Source: Ruminococcus turbiniformis
Lineage (GTDB): Bacteria; Bacillota; Clostridia; Lachnospirales; Lachnospiraceae
Direction of reading: 5' to 3'
DNA length: 64,000 nt
Assembly: GCF_020687545.1 (NCBI RefSeq)
Contig: NZ_JAJEQX010000003.1
Location: forward strand, 62,001-126,000
Shown: piece after piece, positions 8,815 to 18,127 of the stretch
Position numbering within the stretch: the stretch's first letter is position 1
How the letters are laid out: every line of letters begins with the position of its first letter
Program-made: the position numbers and the translations under genes
The notes under the pieces: generated by a model
What the model saw: the letters and a program-made list of their open reading frames with translations, nothing else
Databases searched by the model: none
Told to the model about the DNA's origin: nothing

Positions 8815-9699
8815 TTACTTACGGACTTCTGTCCCTGTCACCTTTTCATAGAAACGCATCAGCGCACTGTGATCGTTCTGACCATAGCCGTCCTCGTGGA
8901 GAATCTGCATCATCTCCATCACCTGTGCGGTAAGCGGAAGGTACGCCCCCTCTGCATGGCCTGTCTCAATCGCATTGTTGAGATCCTTAATATGAAGGTC
9001 GATCTTGAATCCCGGCTTGAAGTTGCCGTCCAGGATCATTGGTACTTTCGCGTTCATCACGGTAGAACCTGCAAGTCCTCCCTTGATAGCGTCAAACACC
9101 TTCTCCGGATCCACGCCTGCCTTTGTACTCAGCATAAATGCCTCTGCCACAGCGGCGATATTCACTGCAACGATCACCTGATTTGCAAGCTTCGTCGTAT
9201 TTCCTGCTCCGATGTCTCCGCAATGTACGGCGCTGCCGCCCATAATCATCAGAATATCGTACACTTCATCGAATACAGCTTTGTCTCCGCCCACCATGAT
9301 GGACATCGTTCCGTCGATGGCTTTCGGCTCACCGCCCGAAACCGGAGCGTCGATCATCTTCACGCCTTTCTCAGCGCATGCCGCGCAAATCTCTTTAGAT
9401 GCCAGCGGGGCAATGGAGCTCATATCAACAAGGATGCTTCCCGCTTCTGCTCCCTCAAGGACTCCGCCCGGTCCCATCACCGCTGTTTTCACATGTCCGG
9501 AATTCGGAAGCATTGTGATAATCAGCCGGCACTGTCTTGCCACGTCTGCGGAGGAGGCTGCCGCCTTTGCCCCGTCTTTTTCCACTTCTTTGATATTGTC
9601 TTCGATAATGTCATATACAACGACCTCATGGCCTGCCTTCATCAGGTTTCTCACCATCGGCTTTCCCATGATTCCAAGTCCGATAAATCCTATTTTCAT
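8815..9699 (-). CDS. Beta-hydroxyacid dehydrogenase (2-hydroxy-3-oxopropionate reductase-like)
   Basis: NAD(P)-dependent reductase of the 3-hydroxyisobutyrate / tartronate semialdehyde reductase family. The Rossmann entry is GFIGLGIMGKPM, the substrate-binding signature DAPVSGGEPKA, and the catalytic Lys sits in GAGNTTKLANQ. At 294 aa it is full length. It is the last gene of the operon with the split transketolase, zinc dehydrogenase and GH127, so it may reduce a short hydroxy-aldehyde acid or glyoxylate-like product of that route. The exact substrate is not predictable from the motifs. Confidence 0.88.
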   Translation of the reverse strand: MKIGFIGLGIMGKPMVRNLMKAGHEVVVYDIIEDNIKEVEKDGAKAAASSADVARQCRLIITMLPNSGHVKTAVMGPGGVLEGAEAGSILVDMSSIAPLASKEICAACAEKGVKMIDAPVSGGEPKAIDGTMSIMVGGDKAVFDEVYDILMIMGGSAVHCGDIGAGNTTKLANQVIVAVNIAAVAEAFMLSTKAGVDPEKVFDAIKGGLAGSTVMNAKVPMILDGNFKPGFKIDLHIKDLNNAIETGHAEGAYLPLTAQVMEMMQILHEDGYGQNDHSALMRFYEKVTGTEVRK

Positions 9700-9735
9700 G
9701 ATATTTTCCTGCCTTTCCTGCTCTGTTTCCTGCTC

Positions 9736-10665
9736 CTAATACGCAGCCATTTTCTCCACAGCCTCTTTCACTTTTTCCGCATTCAGTCCGAAATAGTCGA
9801 GAAGCTCTTTATAATTATGTGCGCTGCATCCGAATGTGTCCTGAACTCCTACGAACTCAATGGGACGCGGATCCTTGCACAGCACTTCGCTTATCGCGCT
9901 TCCGAGACCGCAGAGCACGCTGTGTTCCTCCGCTGTCACAATGGCCCGGCAGTCTCCCGCTGCTTCAAGCACTGCCTCCGCATTCAGCGGTTTGATCGTA
10001 GAGATGTTGATCACTTTTACGGAGATTTTTCCTTCCAGCTCTTCCGCTGCCTTCATTGCCTCTCCGACCATATATCCGGTGGCGAAGACAGCTACATCGT
10101 GGCCATCCTTTAACACTTTCGGCACACCGATCTTGAAGGGTTCGCCCTCTTTTGTCACATTCTCATAGTCGTTTCTGTTCAGCCTGATATAGCACGGTCC
10201 CTGCATCCTGGCCATCGCTTTGACCGCTTCAACCGTCTCGTTTGCGTCCGCCGGGCAGAGTACGGTCATATTCGGGATTGCCCGCATAATCGCCATGTCC
10301 TCCACACACTGATGTGTTGCGCCGTCGCCGAAGTCAGACAGTCCGGAGGAAGATCCGCAGATCTTAACATTCAGCTTTCCGATGGCGATCGTCTGTCTGA
10401 TCTGGTCATACGCTCTTCCTGCTGCAAACGCTGCGAAAGAGTTTGTAAATGGAATCTTTCCTGTCTGAGCGAGTCCGGCTGCCACACTGGTCATATCCGC
10501 CTCTGCGATTCCCATCTCAAAGTGACGTTCCGGATATGCCTGCTCAAACATTTTTCCCATGGTGGAACCGCCGAGATCCGCATCGAGCACTACAATCCTG
10601 GGATCGTCCTTTCCAAGTTCTACAAGCGTATTTCCATAAGCAATTCTCTGATTGTTATAACTCAT
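9736..10665 (-). CDS. Transketolase, C-terminal (small) subunit
   Basis: Pyrimidine-binding half of a split, thiamine-diphosphate dependent transketolase. The catalytic Glu is in EMGIAEADMTSVAAG, preceded by VVLDADLGGSTMG; the C-terminal domain begins near residue 180. It works with the N-terminal subunit encoded 18 bases upstream. Split transketolases occur in pentose metabolism and in dedicated pathways such as apulose-4-phosphate or sulfofructose cleavage. Its place in a glycosidase/transporter operon suggests a dedicated substrate and not the general pentose phosphate enzyme. Confidence 0.92.
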   Translation of the reverse strand: MSYNNQRIAYGNTLVELGKDDPRIVVLDADLGGSTMGKMFEQAYPERHFEMGIAEADMTSVAAGLAQTGKIPFTNSFAAFAAGRAYDQIRQTIAIGKLNVKICGSSSGLSDFGDGATHQCVEDMAIMRAIPNMTVLCPADANETVEAVKAMARMQGPCYIRLNRNDYENVTKEGEPFKIGVPKVLKDGHDVAVFATGYMVGEAMKAAEELEGKISVKVINISTIKPLNAEAVLEAAGDCRAIVTAEEHSVLCGLGSAISEVLCKDPRPIEFVGVQDTFGCSAHNYKELLDYFGLNAEKVKEAVEKMAAY

Positions 10666-10683
10666 GATATCCCTCCTCTTTCT

Positions 10684-11508
10684 CTATGCCAGTTCCTCCA
10701 TGGCCTGTCTGTATGTATCTTCCGTAAGCGTTCCATTGTGATATCCAACCACATTTTCTGCAAAGCTTAATCCCTTGCCCTTCACTGTGTTGGCCACAAT
10801 GACAGTCGGTATACCTTTCACCTCATCTGCAGCGTCAAGCGCTGTGAGGATCTCTTCCATGTTGTGTCCGTCAATCTCAATCACGTTCCAGCCGAAGCTT
10901 AAGAATTTCGCGATAATATCTCCGGAGTCAAACCGCTCTTTGACTTTTCCGTTTGCCTGAAGCCTGTTTCTGTCCACAATCGCAACAAGGTTGTCTGCGT
11001 GGAACGCGCTTGCCGCCATGGCAGCCTCCCAGATCTGTCCCTCCGCAATCTCACCGTCTCCGACAAGTACATACGTCTTGCTGTCCAGACCGTCCAGCTT
11101 CTGTCCGAGAGCCATACCGAGTCCGATGGAAAGTCCCTGTCCGAGAGAGCCTGTGCCTGCTTCGATTCCCGGTGTCTTGATCACGTCCGGATGTCCCTGA
11201 AGATAGAAGCCCAGTTCTTTTACATGCTTTAAGTCTTCCACCGGGAAATATCCACTCTCTGCAAGCGCTGAATACTGAAGGATTCCCACATGTCCCTTGC
11301 TTAAAAGAAAACGGTCTCTTTCCTTCATCTGCGGGTTTGACGGATCGTGTTTCATCTTATAAAAATACAGCGCAGTCACAATATCAGCGGAGGAATTGCT
11401 GCCTCCGATATGTCCGGCAACGCCCACACCCACGCAGGTAACAATATCCCGGCGGATCTGTTTTGCCATGTTTTCAAGCCGATTAATCAATTGTCTGTCG
11501 TATCCCAT
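10684..11508 (-). CDS. Transketolase, N-terminal (large) subunit
   Basis: ThDP pyrophosphate-binding half of the split transketolase. The ThDP motif runs from VGDGEIAEGQIWEAAMAA to LVAIVDRNRLQ; His residues for substrate are seen in LSKGHVGILQYSAL and QGHPDVIKTPG, the latter followed by GSLGQGLSIGLGMALG. The ATG at 11508 has GGAGG six bases upstream and begins one base after the stop of the zinc dehydrogenase gene, giving tight translational coupling. 274 aa is normal for the separate N-terminal subunit. Confidence 0.93.
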   Translation of the reverse strand: MGYDRQLINRLENMAKQIRRDIVTCVGVGVAGHIGGSNSSADIVTALYFYKMKHDPSNPQMKERDRFLLSKGHVGILQYSALAESGYFPVEDLKHVKELGFYLQGHPDVIKTPGIEAGTGSLGQGLSIGLGMALGQKLDGLDSKTYVLVGDGEIAEGQIWEAAMAASAFHADNLVAIVDRNRLQANGKVKERFDSGDIIAKFLSFGWNVIEIDGHNMEEILTALDAADEVKGIPTVIVANTVKGKGLSFAENVVGYHNGTLTEDTYRQAMEELA

Positions 11509-11509
11509 T

Positions 11510-12550
11510 TCATACCTCCACTGTGTCTTTGTCCACAACTACAACTTTTATCAGGTTTCCCGGCCTGTTCGCGAGAATATTAAAATATTCCGGTGCCTCA
11601 TCCAGCGTGATTGTCTTGCTGATCAGCGGCTCCACATAGATCTTCCCTTCATTTAAAAGACCGGCCACTTTCTGGAACTCGTCATATCCGTACAGGAATG
11701 ATCCGTGTACGGACAGCTCATGTGTCACGACTTCCTGCATATCGATGTTGATCATACGCTGGTTGTTTCCGATCCACACTGCAGTACCCGAAAGCCTCAG
11801 AGCTGACATTGCCTGGCGCACTGTCGCCTCCGCGCCCACCGCCTCAACCGCGATGTCCACGCCTCTTCCGTCTGTCTCATCAAGAATCCTCTGCTTAAAG
11901 TCTTCCTTTCCCGGGTTGACTGCCACATCCGCTCCCATCTTAAGCGCAACTTCCAGTCTGTGGTCACTTAAGTCGGAGACGATGATCTTCTTTACGTTTT
12001 TCTGCTTCACACAGGCCATAGCAAGAAGGCCGATCGTACCCGCGCCTACAATCAGCACGGTCTTTCCATCCAGGTCTCCGGCGTTTCCGATTCCCCGGTA
12101 GGCCACAGCCAGCGGTTCCATAAGAGACGCCGTCTCATAGGACACGGAGTCCGCAATGGGGAAACAGCACTTCTCCGGCACATTGATGTACTCGGCAAAC
12201 GCGCCGTCCACATCGAGCACACCGTATGCTCTCTTGTTCAGACAGAGATGAACGTCGCCTTTTCTGCACATCTCACACTCGCCGCAGAAATCCACCGGAT
12301 AGACTGTGACGCGGTCGCCTTTTTTTAACTTTGTCGCTTTGCTTCCCAGCTCTACGACTTCGCCGCAGAACTCATGGCCCATAACCATCGGGGCGATCCT
12401 TCTGCCGGTCTTGCCAAGATATCCGTGGACATCACTTCCGCAGATCCCGCAGGCTTTGACCCGGATTTTCACTTCCTGATCTTTCACCGGAACGTCAGCA
12501 ATCTCTTCGATGCTGAGGATTTCCGGCCCTTTGTACACCATCGCTTTCAT
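11510..12550 (-). CDS. Zinc-dependent medium-chain dehydrogenase (sugar/polyol type)
   Basis: MDR-family NAD(P)-dependent alcohol dehydrogenase related to sorbitol and galactitol-phosphate dehydrogenases. Catalytic zinc ligands are in ACGICGSDVHGY and MGHEFCGEVVELG; the structural zinc loop is CGECEMCRKGDVHLC; the Rossmann loop is VGAGTIGLLAM. At 346 aa it is full length. It lies between the GH127 gene (2 bases upstream) and the transketolase pair (1 base downstream), so it most likely oxidises the sugar or polyol released by the glycosidase, giving the ketose that transketolase could cleave. That order of reactions is inferred from gene order. Confidence 0.9.
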   Translation of the reverse strand: MKAMVYKGPEILSIEEIADVPVKDQEVKIRVKACGICGSDVHGYLGKTGRRIAPMVMGHEFCGEVVELGSKATKLKKGDRVTVYPVDFCGECEMCRKGDVHLCLNKRAYGVLDVDGAFAEYINVPEKCCFPIADSVSYETASLMEPLAVAYRGIGNAGDLDGKTVLIVGAGTIGLLAMACVKQKNVKKIIVSDLSDHRLEVALKMGADVAVNPGKEDFKQRILDETDGRGVDIAVEAVGAEATVRQAMSALRLSGTAVWIGNNQRMINIDMQEVVTHELSVHGSFLYGYDEFQKVAGLLNEGKIYVEPLISKTITLDEAPEYFNILANRPGNLIKVVVVDKDTVEV

Positions 12551-12552
12551 TG

Positions 12553-14592
12553 TTATTTATCCACCTTCTTATATATTCTGTTTATCCAAACAGTCATTTC
12601 ACCTGGCTGCCGGTTGCTCCATGCATAGTATGGGACGGCCCGGAATCTGACTGTTTCAAAATCATCGTTGACCGGCCGATAAAGAGTATGCTCCCAGCCT
12701 TTCACAGACCGTTTCAGTGCTGACCCCTCTATCACCTGAATGCCTCCCAGCAGATCCGGTTCTGTCTTTACCGACAGTTCTGAATCTGTATCCGCAAATA
12801 TTGATGGAAGTCCAGGGCCATTGTCTGCTTCTTCCAGACAATAAATCAATGGTCCATACTGAATCGCAACTTTTCCTGCATCCATCCGTACAGACGGGTG
12901 TGCTTCCACAAATTCCGGTTTCATGTCAAGCTCTACAAGAATCTCTGTGTCCCCATCCCACTGCCTGTCAATAATAAGGTAGCCTGATTCTTCTTCCGGG
13001 TGAATGACTTCGCCATTTACAGAGATTTTTGTTGCTCTGCTGAACAACGGATTGCGTACCGCAACACGCAGCGGAACGTTGCCTTCTGATTTGACAGTAA
13101 TCTGTATTTTGTTATTCCACGGATATTCTGTCTTCTGAATAACCCTGAGCGTTCCGCTGTCCCTCTTTATTTCTGTCTCACTGTCCGCAAAAAGATGGAC
13201 ATACAGCGTCGACTCATTTTCTGAATATATATATCCGCTGACTGATTCCGTAAGTCTTGCCAGATTCATAGGACAGCAGGAAACAGCAAACCACTTCTGT
13301 CTTACCGGGAACATCCTCGGATTGCGGATGATTTGATCGGAGAACATTTTCGGCTCGGCTGCAAGGTGATTTGCATAGAAGAATCTGTCACCTTCCAGTG
13401 AAACGCCGCTGATTACTCCATTATAAAGTGTCCGCTCCATAAAATCCGCAAAACATCTGTCCGGTCTGACCTGCAGCATTCTGGATGCCCACATAACCAT
13501 ACCGACACTGGCACATGTTTCCTGGTACGATGTCTCATTCGGAAGCTGGTAATCAAAGTTAAATCTTTCGCACCCATCCTGTGATCCAACGCCGCCTGTA
13601 ATGTACATCCGCTTTTGCGTCACATTGTCCCAAAGGGTCTTGCAGGCATCCCAGAGCGTCTCATCTCCGGTTTCCGCTGCCAGATCCGCCATCGCACATC
13701 CCATATATGTGACTCTCACCGCATGCCCTTCTGCAGTCTTCTGCTCCCTTACCGGAAGATGGGACTGAAAAAGCGCGTAGGGTCCGGCTGGAAGAAAACT
13801 TCGGCCCAGAATCCCTTTGGGGCCTTTTTCCTCAGGATCTCTGCCGTACTTCTCCGCCTCCATATCGAAAAAGTACGGTTTTTTTCCTCTCTCATTTATA
13901 AAATACAGGGAGAGATTCAGATACCTTTTTTCTCCGGTAATCCGGTATAGCTTAACCAGAGCAAGTTCGATCTCCTGATGTCCCGGATATCCATGAATCT
14001 TGCCTTCCTCAGGGCCAAATGTCCTGTCAATGCAGTCAGCATATCTGCACATAATATCCAGCAGCTTTCTTTTGCCGGTAGCCAGATAGTAAGCGCATGC
14101 AGCCTCAATCAGATGCCCCGCGCAGTAAAGTTCATGCATTGCAAAGACATTTGTCCAACGCTTTCCGGGTTCAACAACAGTGTAGTATGTATTGAGATAC
14201 CCGTCCGGCTGTTGAAGCTTTTCAAAATCATCCACAATTTCATCAATTCTTTTTTCCGTTTCCGCATCCGGATGTTCGGCAAGGATGTATGATGCAGCCT
14301 CAATCCATTTTGCGAGATCTGAATCCCAATAGTGATGAGGTTTTGGGATCTTTCCGTCCTCTGCCAGATTCTCCGACAGTACTCCGTCGATCGTAAATTC
14401 TCCTTTTTCCGGCCGGTCATCTTCCTCCGGCTTATAAAGGCATTTTATCGAATCAACACGCCCGGATTTCTTACACTGTTCATATTCTGCGGGGAGCGTC
14501 ACCTTCTCATTAATCTCAAGTCTTTTCTTCCAGAAGCCTCCTGTAATTCTGACGTCTTTCCATAATAAAAACGATGTCTGTTTTAAATTCAT
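12553..14592 (-). CDS. GH127-family glycoside hydrolase (beta-L-arabinofuranosidase-like)
   Basis: Retaining, cysteine-nucleophile glycosidase of family GH127, whose known members include beta-L-arabinofuranosidase HypBA1 and an aceric-acid hydrolase. The zinc/nucleophile site can be read: Glu and Cys in SYQETCASVG, and the paired Cys in WFAVSCCPMNLARL. The N-terminal part is an (alpha/alpha)6 barrel (about residues 1-420), followed by two beta domains. There is no signal peptide, so it acts in the cytoplasm on imported oligosaccharides, in line with the ABC importer genes upstream. The ATG at 14592 has GGAGG seven bases before it; upstream in-frame codons lack a ribosome site. 679 aa is typical. 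Confidence 0.9.
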   Translation of the reverse strand: MNLKQTSFLLWKDVRITGGFWKKRLEINEKVTLPAEYEQCKKSGRVDSIKCLYKPEEDDRPEKGEFTIDGVLSENLAEDGKIPKPHHYWDSDLAKWIEAASYILAEHPDAETEKRIDEIVDDFEKLQQPDGYLNTYYTVVEPGKRWTNVFAMHELYCAGHLIEAACAYYLATGKRKLLDIMCRYADCIDRTFGPEEGKIHGYPGHQEIELALVKLYRITGEKRYLNLSLYFINERGKKPYFFDMEAEKYGRDPEEKGPKGILGRSFLPAGPYALFQSHLPVREQKTAEGHAVRVTYMGCAMADLAAETGDETLWDACKTLWDNVTQKRMYITGGVGSQDGCERFNFDYQLPNETSYQETCASVGMVMWASRMLQVRPDRCFADFMERTLYNGVISGVSLEGDRFFYANHLAAEPKMFSDQIIRNPRMFPVRQKWFAVSCCPMNLARLTESVSGYIYSENESTLYVHLFADSETEIKRDSGTLRVIQKTEYPWNNKIQITVKSEGNVPLRVAVRNPLFSRATKISVNGEVIHPEEESGYLIIDRQWDGDTEILVELDMKPEFVEAHPSVRMDAGKVAIQYGPLIYCLEEADNGPGLPSIFADTDSELSVKTEPDLLGGIQVIEGSALKRSVKGWEHTLYRPVNDDFETVRFRAVPYYAWSNRQPGEMTVWINRIYKKVDK

Positions 14593-14658
14593 CTGTAATC
14601 CTCCAGTTTGCTGCGGTACTGTCATCGACTCTGCCACAGTTTTCTGTCCTAATCTTTT

Positions 14659-15501
14659 TTATGCTTTCACAGCTCCTGCCGTAATACCTGAAATCAGGTA
14701 CTTTTGAAGGAACAGGAACATAATCATTACCGGAAGGGTAAGGATAACGGCATATGCCATCAGGTTATTCCACTCGATTCCAAATTCTCCGATTGCCTTA
14801 TACATATTAACAGTCAGCGGCTGAAGAGAATCTGTCTGGATAAATGTCAGCGCGCCCATTAAGTCGCCCCAGCCCCAGAGGAATGTAAATGCGGCTGAAA
14901 CAACGATTCCCGGATAAGAAATAGGGACCATTACCTTTGTAAATGTTTTGAAACGCCCGCACCCGTCAATCAGCGCCGCATCCTGAAGTTCTCCCGGAAT
15001 ATCCAGGAAATACGGCCGCAGTGTAATAATACAGAACGGAATACTCTGAAGGCTTGTGTAAAGCACCGGCGCCAGCAGTGTGTCCAGCACTCCGATTTTC
15101 TGGAATGTAATAAAAAGCGGAGATAAGAATAAGACTGTCGGCATCATCTGGGTAACAAGTACAACAAACATAAGTGTCTTATTCAGCTTCAGTTTAAATC
15201 TTGCCAGCCCGTAAGCGGAAAATACCGCAAGTGTCGCAGAAATCAGCGTAGACAGCGTTGCAATGATAAAACTGTTCAAAAACTGTCTCCATAGAGGAAC
15301 CGAACCAATCACCGAAAGCTGGGAGATATATCCGTCAAATGTAATATTTTTCGGGAAAAAGGTCGGTACCTTCGCAAAGATTTCTCCCGTGTCCTTCAGT
15401 GATGTAATCACCATCCAGTATATCGGGAACAGGAACAGTATCAGCACGATGACAGTAATCACGTTATAAATTACATTTCTTGCCTTTTTTCTTCCGGTCA
15501 T
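14659..15501 (-). CDS. Carbohydrate ABC transporter permease (MalG type)
   Basis: Inner-membrane subunit of a CUT1 sugar importer, with six predicted segments starting at NVITVIVLILFLFPIYWMV. The cytoplasmic EAA loop reads LQDAALIDGCGRFKTF and carries the conserved Gly. It pairs with the MalF-type permease upstream (3 base gap) and the solute-binding lipoprotein. No ATPase gene is in the operon, so a shared MsmK/UgpC-type ATPase encoded elsewhere probably powers it, as is common in Clostridia. Confidence 0.92.
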   Translation of the reverse strand: MTGRKKARNVIYNVITVIVLILFLFPIYWMVITSLKDTGEIFAKVPTFFPKNITFDGYISQLSVIGSVPLWRQFLNSFIIATLSTLISATLAVFSAYGLARFKLKLNKTLMFVVLVTQMMPTVLFLSPLFITFQKIGVLDTLLAPVLYTSLQSIPFCIITLRPYFLDIPGELQDAALIDGCGRFKTFTKVMVPISYPGIVVSAAFTFLWGWGDLMGALTFIQTDSLQPLTVNMYKAIGEFGIEWNNLMAYAVILTLPVMIMFLFLQKYLISGITAGAVKA

Positions 15502-15504
15502 CCG

Positions 15505-16410
15505 CTACACCCCTTCTTTCTCTGTCAGTTTCAGGTTTACAAATCCTACAATAAGCATAAGTATAAGCATAATGTTCGCTACCGCCGCACCCTGTCCAAA
15601 CTCAAAGTTGGTAAACGACATCTTATAGGATTCTGTTGCAAGGATCTGAGTAGAATCCAGCGGTCCGCCTTTCGTCATGACAAAAATCAGATCGAATACC
15701 TTGAATGTATTGATAAATCCAAGTGTAATTACACTGATAATCGTCGGCTTTAAGAGCGGCACTGTAATTTTGAAAAAGCTCTGTATCTTGGAAGCTCCGT
15801 CTACTACAGCAGCCTCAAAAACATCACTTGGCAGGGTAGTGATTCCGGTAGCCAGCAAAAGCATGTTAAACGGAACACCTCTCCATATATTAGAAATAAT
15901 CAATGCTGCCATTGCTCCGTTCGGAGTTGTAAGCCATGAAATCGGTTCATCAATAACATGAATCTGCATCAGAATATAGTTCAAAATTCCGGAAGTATCT
16001 CCCGCGAAGATCCATTTCCATATACTGGCGAAAACGATAACCGGAATCAGCCAGCATACCATAAGCAGTCCTCTGGATATTTTTGCCAGTGCATATTTCT
16101 GTGAAAACAGAAGCGCCAGTGCAAATCCGATAATGAACTGGAAAATCAACGATACTACTGTAAAAAATATCGTATTAAAAATCGCCCGGCGCACTACCGG
16201 CATGGAAAGTACATCAATATAATTTTGAAGTCCTACAAACTCCTGCTCTCCGTTAAATGTCTGAAGTGTCACATCACGGAAACTCATCGTGATGTTATAA
16301 AAAAGCGGATATATAACCAGCAGAAGTAAAAATATAATGGCGGGCAGGACAAATGCATATCCTGCCCTTTTCTCTTTTATCGTATTTACGCTATAGTTGT
16401 GTTTTTTCAT
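15505..16410 (-). CDS. Carbohydrate ABC transporter permease (MalF/UgpA type)
   Basis: Second membrane subunit of the CUT1 importer, 301 aa with six segments; the first is AGYAFVLPAIIFLLLLVIY. The EAA loop is FEAAVVDGASKIQSFFKI followed by PLLKP. It forms the heterodimeric channel with the MalG-type partner downstream. It lies 22 bases after the binding-protein gene. Confidence 0.92.
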   Translation of the reverse strand: MKKHNYSVNTIKEKRAGYAFVLPAIIFLLLLVIYPLFYNITMSFRDVTLQTFNGEQEFVGLQNYIDVLSMPVVRRAIFNTIFFTVVSLIFQFIIGFALALLFSQKYALAKISRGLLMVCWLIPVIVFASIWKWIFAGDTSGILNYILMQIHVIDEPISWLTTPNGAMAALIISNIWRGVPFNMLLLATGITTLPSDVFEAAVVDGASKIQSFFKITVPLLKPTIISVITLGFINTFKVFDLIFVMTKGGPLDSTQILATESYKMSFTNFEFGQGAAVANIMLILMLIVGFVNLKLTEKEGV

Positions 16411-16432
16411 TCAAAAACCCTCAATCAGTCTG

Positions 16433-17686
16433 TTATTCAAGCGCATTTATAGCTTCTCCCGCCTCTTTCGCTGCATCAGCCGGCTCTGCCTGGTTAAGAA
16501 CAACCTTCTGCCACATCTGAATCAGGATATCACTGATGCTGTTATAGTCTTTCTTCGGCATCGGCTTTGCATACTCCATTGCAGATACGAATGTACTCAG
16601 ATCATCTGATTTGAAATATTCAGAATTCTCGCAAACATCTCTGCGGGACGGGATATAATTCTCAGCCTCGCTGTATTTCTGCATAACTTCCGGCTGATTC
16701 ATATATTTTACGAACTCCCAGCTTGCGTCAACATTGTCTCCGTCAGTAATTGCAAAATTGTGACCGCCAAGCACTGTAATCTGTTCAGCGCCTTCTTCTT
16801 TTACCGGAATAGCTGCAACACCATACTCAAAGGACGCATCTGACTGAATTGAGCTCAGTCTCCACGGTCCATCGATGATCATTGCTGTATTTCCTGCTGT
16901 AAACTGGTTTGCGTTGTCGCCGGATGCATAGTTTACAACTTCCGTGCTCATATATCCGTTATCTACAAGTGTCTGATAGAATTCAAGCATTTCCACTGTA
17001 GCATCAGAATCGATGGAAGTTTCATCTGCTCCTGCTCCCCAGATAAACGGCCACATCTGGAACGTTGTATCTGTAGACTGATTTCCGGCAACGCCGAAGC
17101 CGTATACTCCGATTGCCTTAAGCTGTTCACATGCTGCCAGAAGTTCATCCCAGGTAGTCGGCACTTCTGTCACACCAGCCTGAGTCAGAAGATCCTGGTT
17201 ATAGTAGAGGCAAAGGTTGTTTGCTGTAAACGGAAGTCCGTAATACTTGCCGTCCACCTGCTGTGATTCAAGTACACCTTCATAATACTGATCCGTCTCA
17301 ATTTCGCTCTCTACCCGATCAGTAAGATCTGCAAGAATTCCCATCTCCACGTAGTTCTGAGTATCTGTATTGTCTACGTCCATTACATCCGGAAGACTGT
17401 TGCTTGCCACCATTGTACTGATCTGTCTTCTCGAATCTTCAAGAGGCATATACTGTACTTCAACCTCAATACCTGTCTCAGCAGTAAAATCATCGATGCA
17501 CTGATACAGTTCTGTCTTCTCCTCCGAATATGTGAGAAGCAGAGAAATGCTTTTTCCGTCGGAACTGCTTTCATCAGAGCTTTCGCTTCCGGAATCCGTA
17601 CTCTCAGTTCCTGATGATCCGCATCCAACTGCCAGCCCCATCACCATAACACTCGCCAGGAAAATACTTAAAAATCTTCTTTTCAT
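16433..17686 (-). CDS. Extracellular sugar-binding lipoprotein
   Basis: Solute-binding protein (family 1) of the CUT1 importer. The N-terminus is a lipoprotein signal (MKRRFLSIFLASVMVM then lipobox LAVGC at residues 18-22) followed by an acidic Ser/Asp/Glu linker to about residue 45. The mature domain shows family features such as YGLPFTANNLCLYYNQDLL, PTTWDELLAACEQL and TAMIIDGPWRL. It captures an oligosaccharide outside the cell, probably an arabinofuranose-containing glycan fragment given the GH127 gene. GGGAGGTAACG precedes the ATG. First gene of the operon. Confidence 0.93.
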   Translation of the reverse strand: MKRRFLSIFLASVMVMGLAVGCGSSGTESTDSGSESSDESSSDGKSISLLLTYSEEKTELYQCIDDFTAETGIEVEVQYMPLEDSRRQISTMVASNSLPDVMDVDNTDTQNYVEMGILADLTDRVESEIETDQYYEGVLESQQVDGKYYGLPFTANNLCLYYNQDLLTQAGVTEVPTTWDELLAACEQLKAIGVYGFGVAGNQSTDTTFQMWPFIWGAGADETSIDSDATVEMLEFYQTLVDNGYMSTEVVNYASGDNANQFTAGNTAMIIDGPWRLSSIQSDASFEYGVAAIPVKEEGAEQITVLGGHNFAITDGDNVDASWEFVKYMNQPEVMQKYSEAENYIPSRRDVCENSEYFKSDDLSTFVSAMEYAKPMPKKDYNSISDILIQMWQKVVLNQAEPADAAKEAGEAINALE

Positions 17687-17845
17687 CGTTACCTCCCATA
17701 AGTGCGCTTTTCCTTTTCAGCGCCTGAATTCAAACTACTGTTACCAATTTTCTGACTGTTCTTATTGTCTCTTCTTTGTTCCTTTTTCATCCTCCTTTAT
17801 CTTTGTATGTTGCTACTTGTCTGCTGTATTACAGCTCATGCTATA

Positions 17846-17874
17846 TTAATACTCCATCGTTTTTATTTTGTCAA
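17846..17874 (-). promoter_or_regulatory. Strong predicted promoter of the GH127/ABC operon
   Basis: Minus strand: consensus -35 TTGACA (17869-17874), 17 base spacer, -10 TATTAA (17846-17851). A leader of about 150 bases precedes the binding-protein gene. This is the only strong promoter seen upstream of the seven tightly spaced genes that run down to 8815. Confidence 0.65.
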
Positions 17875-17982
17875 TGCTTTTATTTATTTTTCATTATAAT
17901 ACACAATTTTAATTATTTTTATTGTACATTATGCGCAAATATTGTTTTCTGTTTTCCGTTTTACCTTTTCTTCATTTACAAC

Positions 17983-18000
17983 TTGTATGACAACATACAA
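17983..18000. promoter_or_regulatory. Perfect inverted repeat upstream of the sugar operon
   Basis: TTGTATG-ACAA-CATACAA, with 7 bp perfect arms, lies about 110 bases upstream of the -35 box in a 440-base AT-rich gap that holds no gene. A half site TTGTATG recurs near 17804. Size and symmetry fit a dimeric regulator such as the GntR protein encoded at 7985-8671, but the link is inference. Confidence 0.4.
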
Positions 18001-18127
18001 ACCCTTGATTTGTTGCAATGTATCTCTTCTTTTATACGCATGAATTTCGGTTATCACATGAATGCAAACAGGTGCCAAACATATTTTCTGATTGCATTTC
18101 TGTCAGCCCTGTGCTATTTTTATTTTA

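Noticed and set aside
8869-10113. Long plus-strand open frame of over 400 codons opposite the hydroxyacid dehydrogenase and transketolase genes
   Set aside because: Composition is His/Cys/Arg-rich with no domain, no ribosome site, and the opposite strand has two clear enzyme genes.
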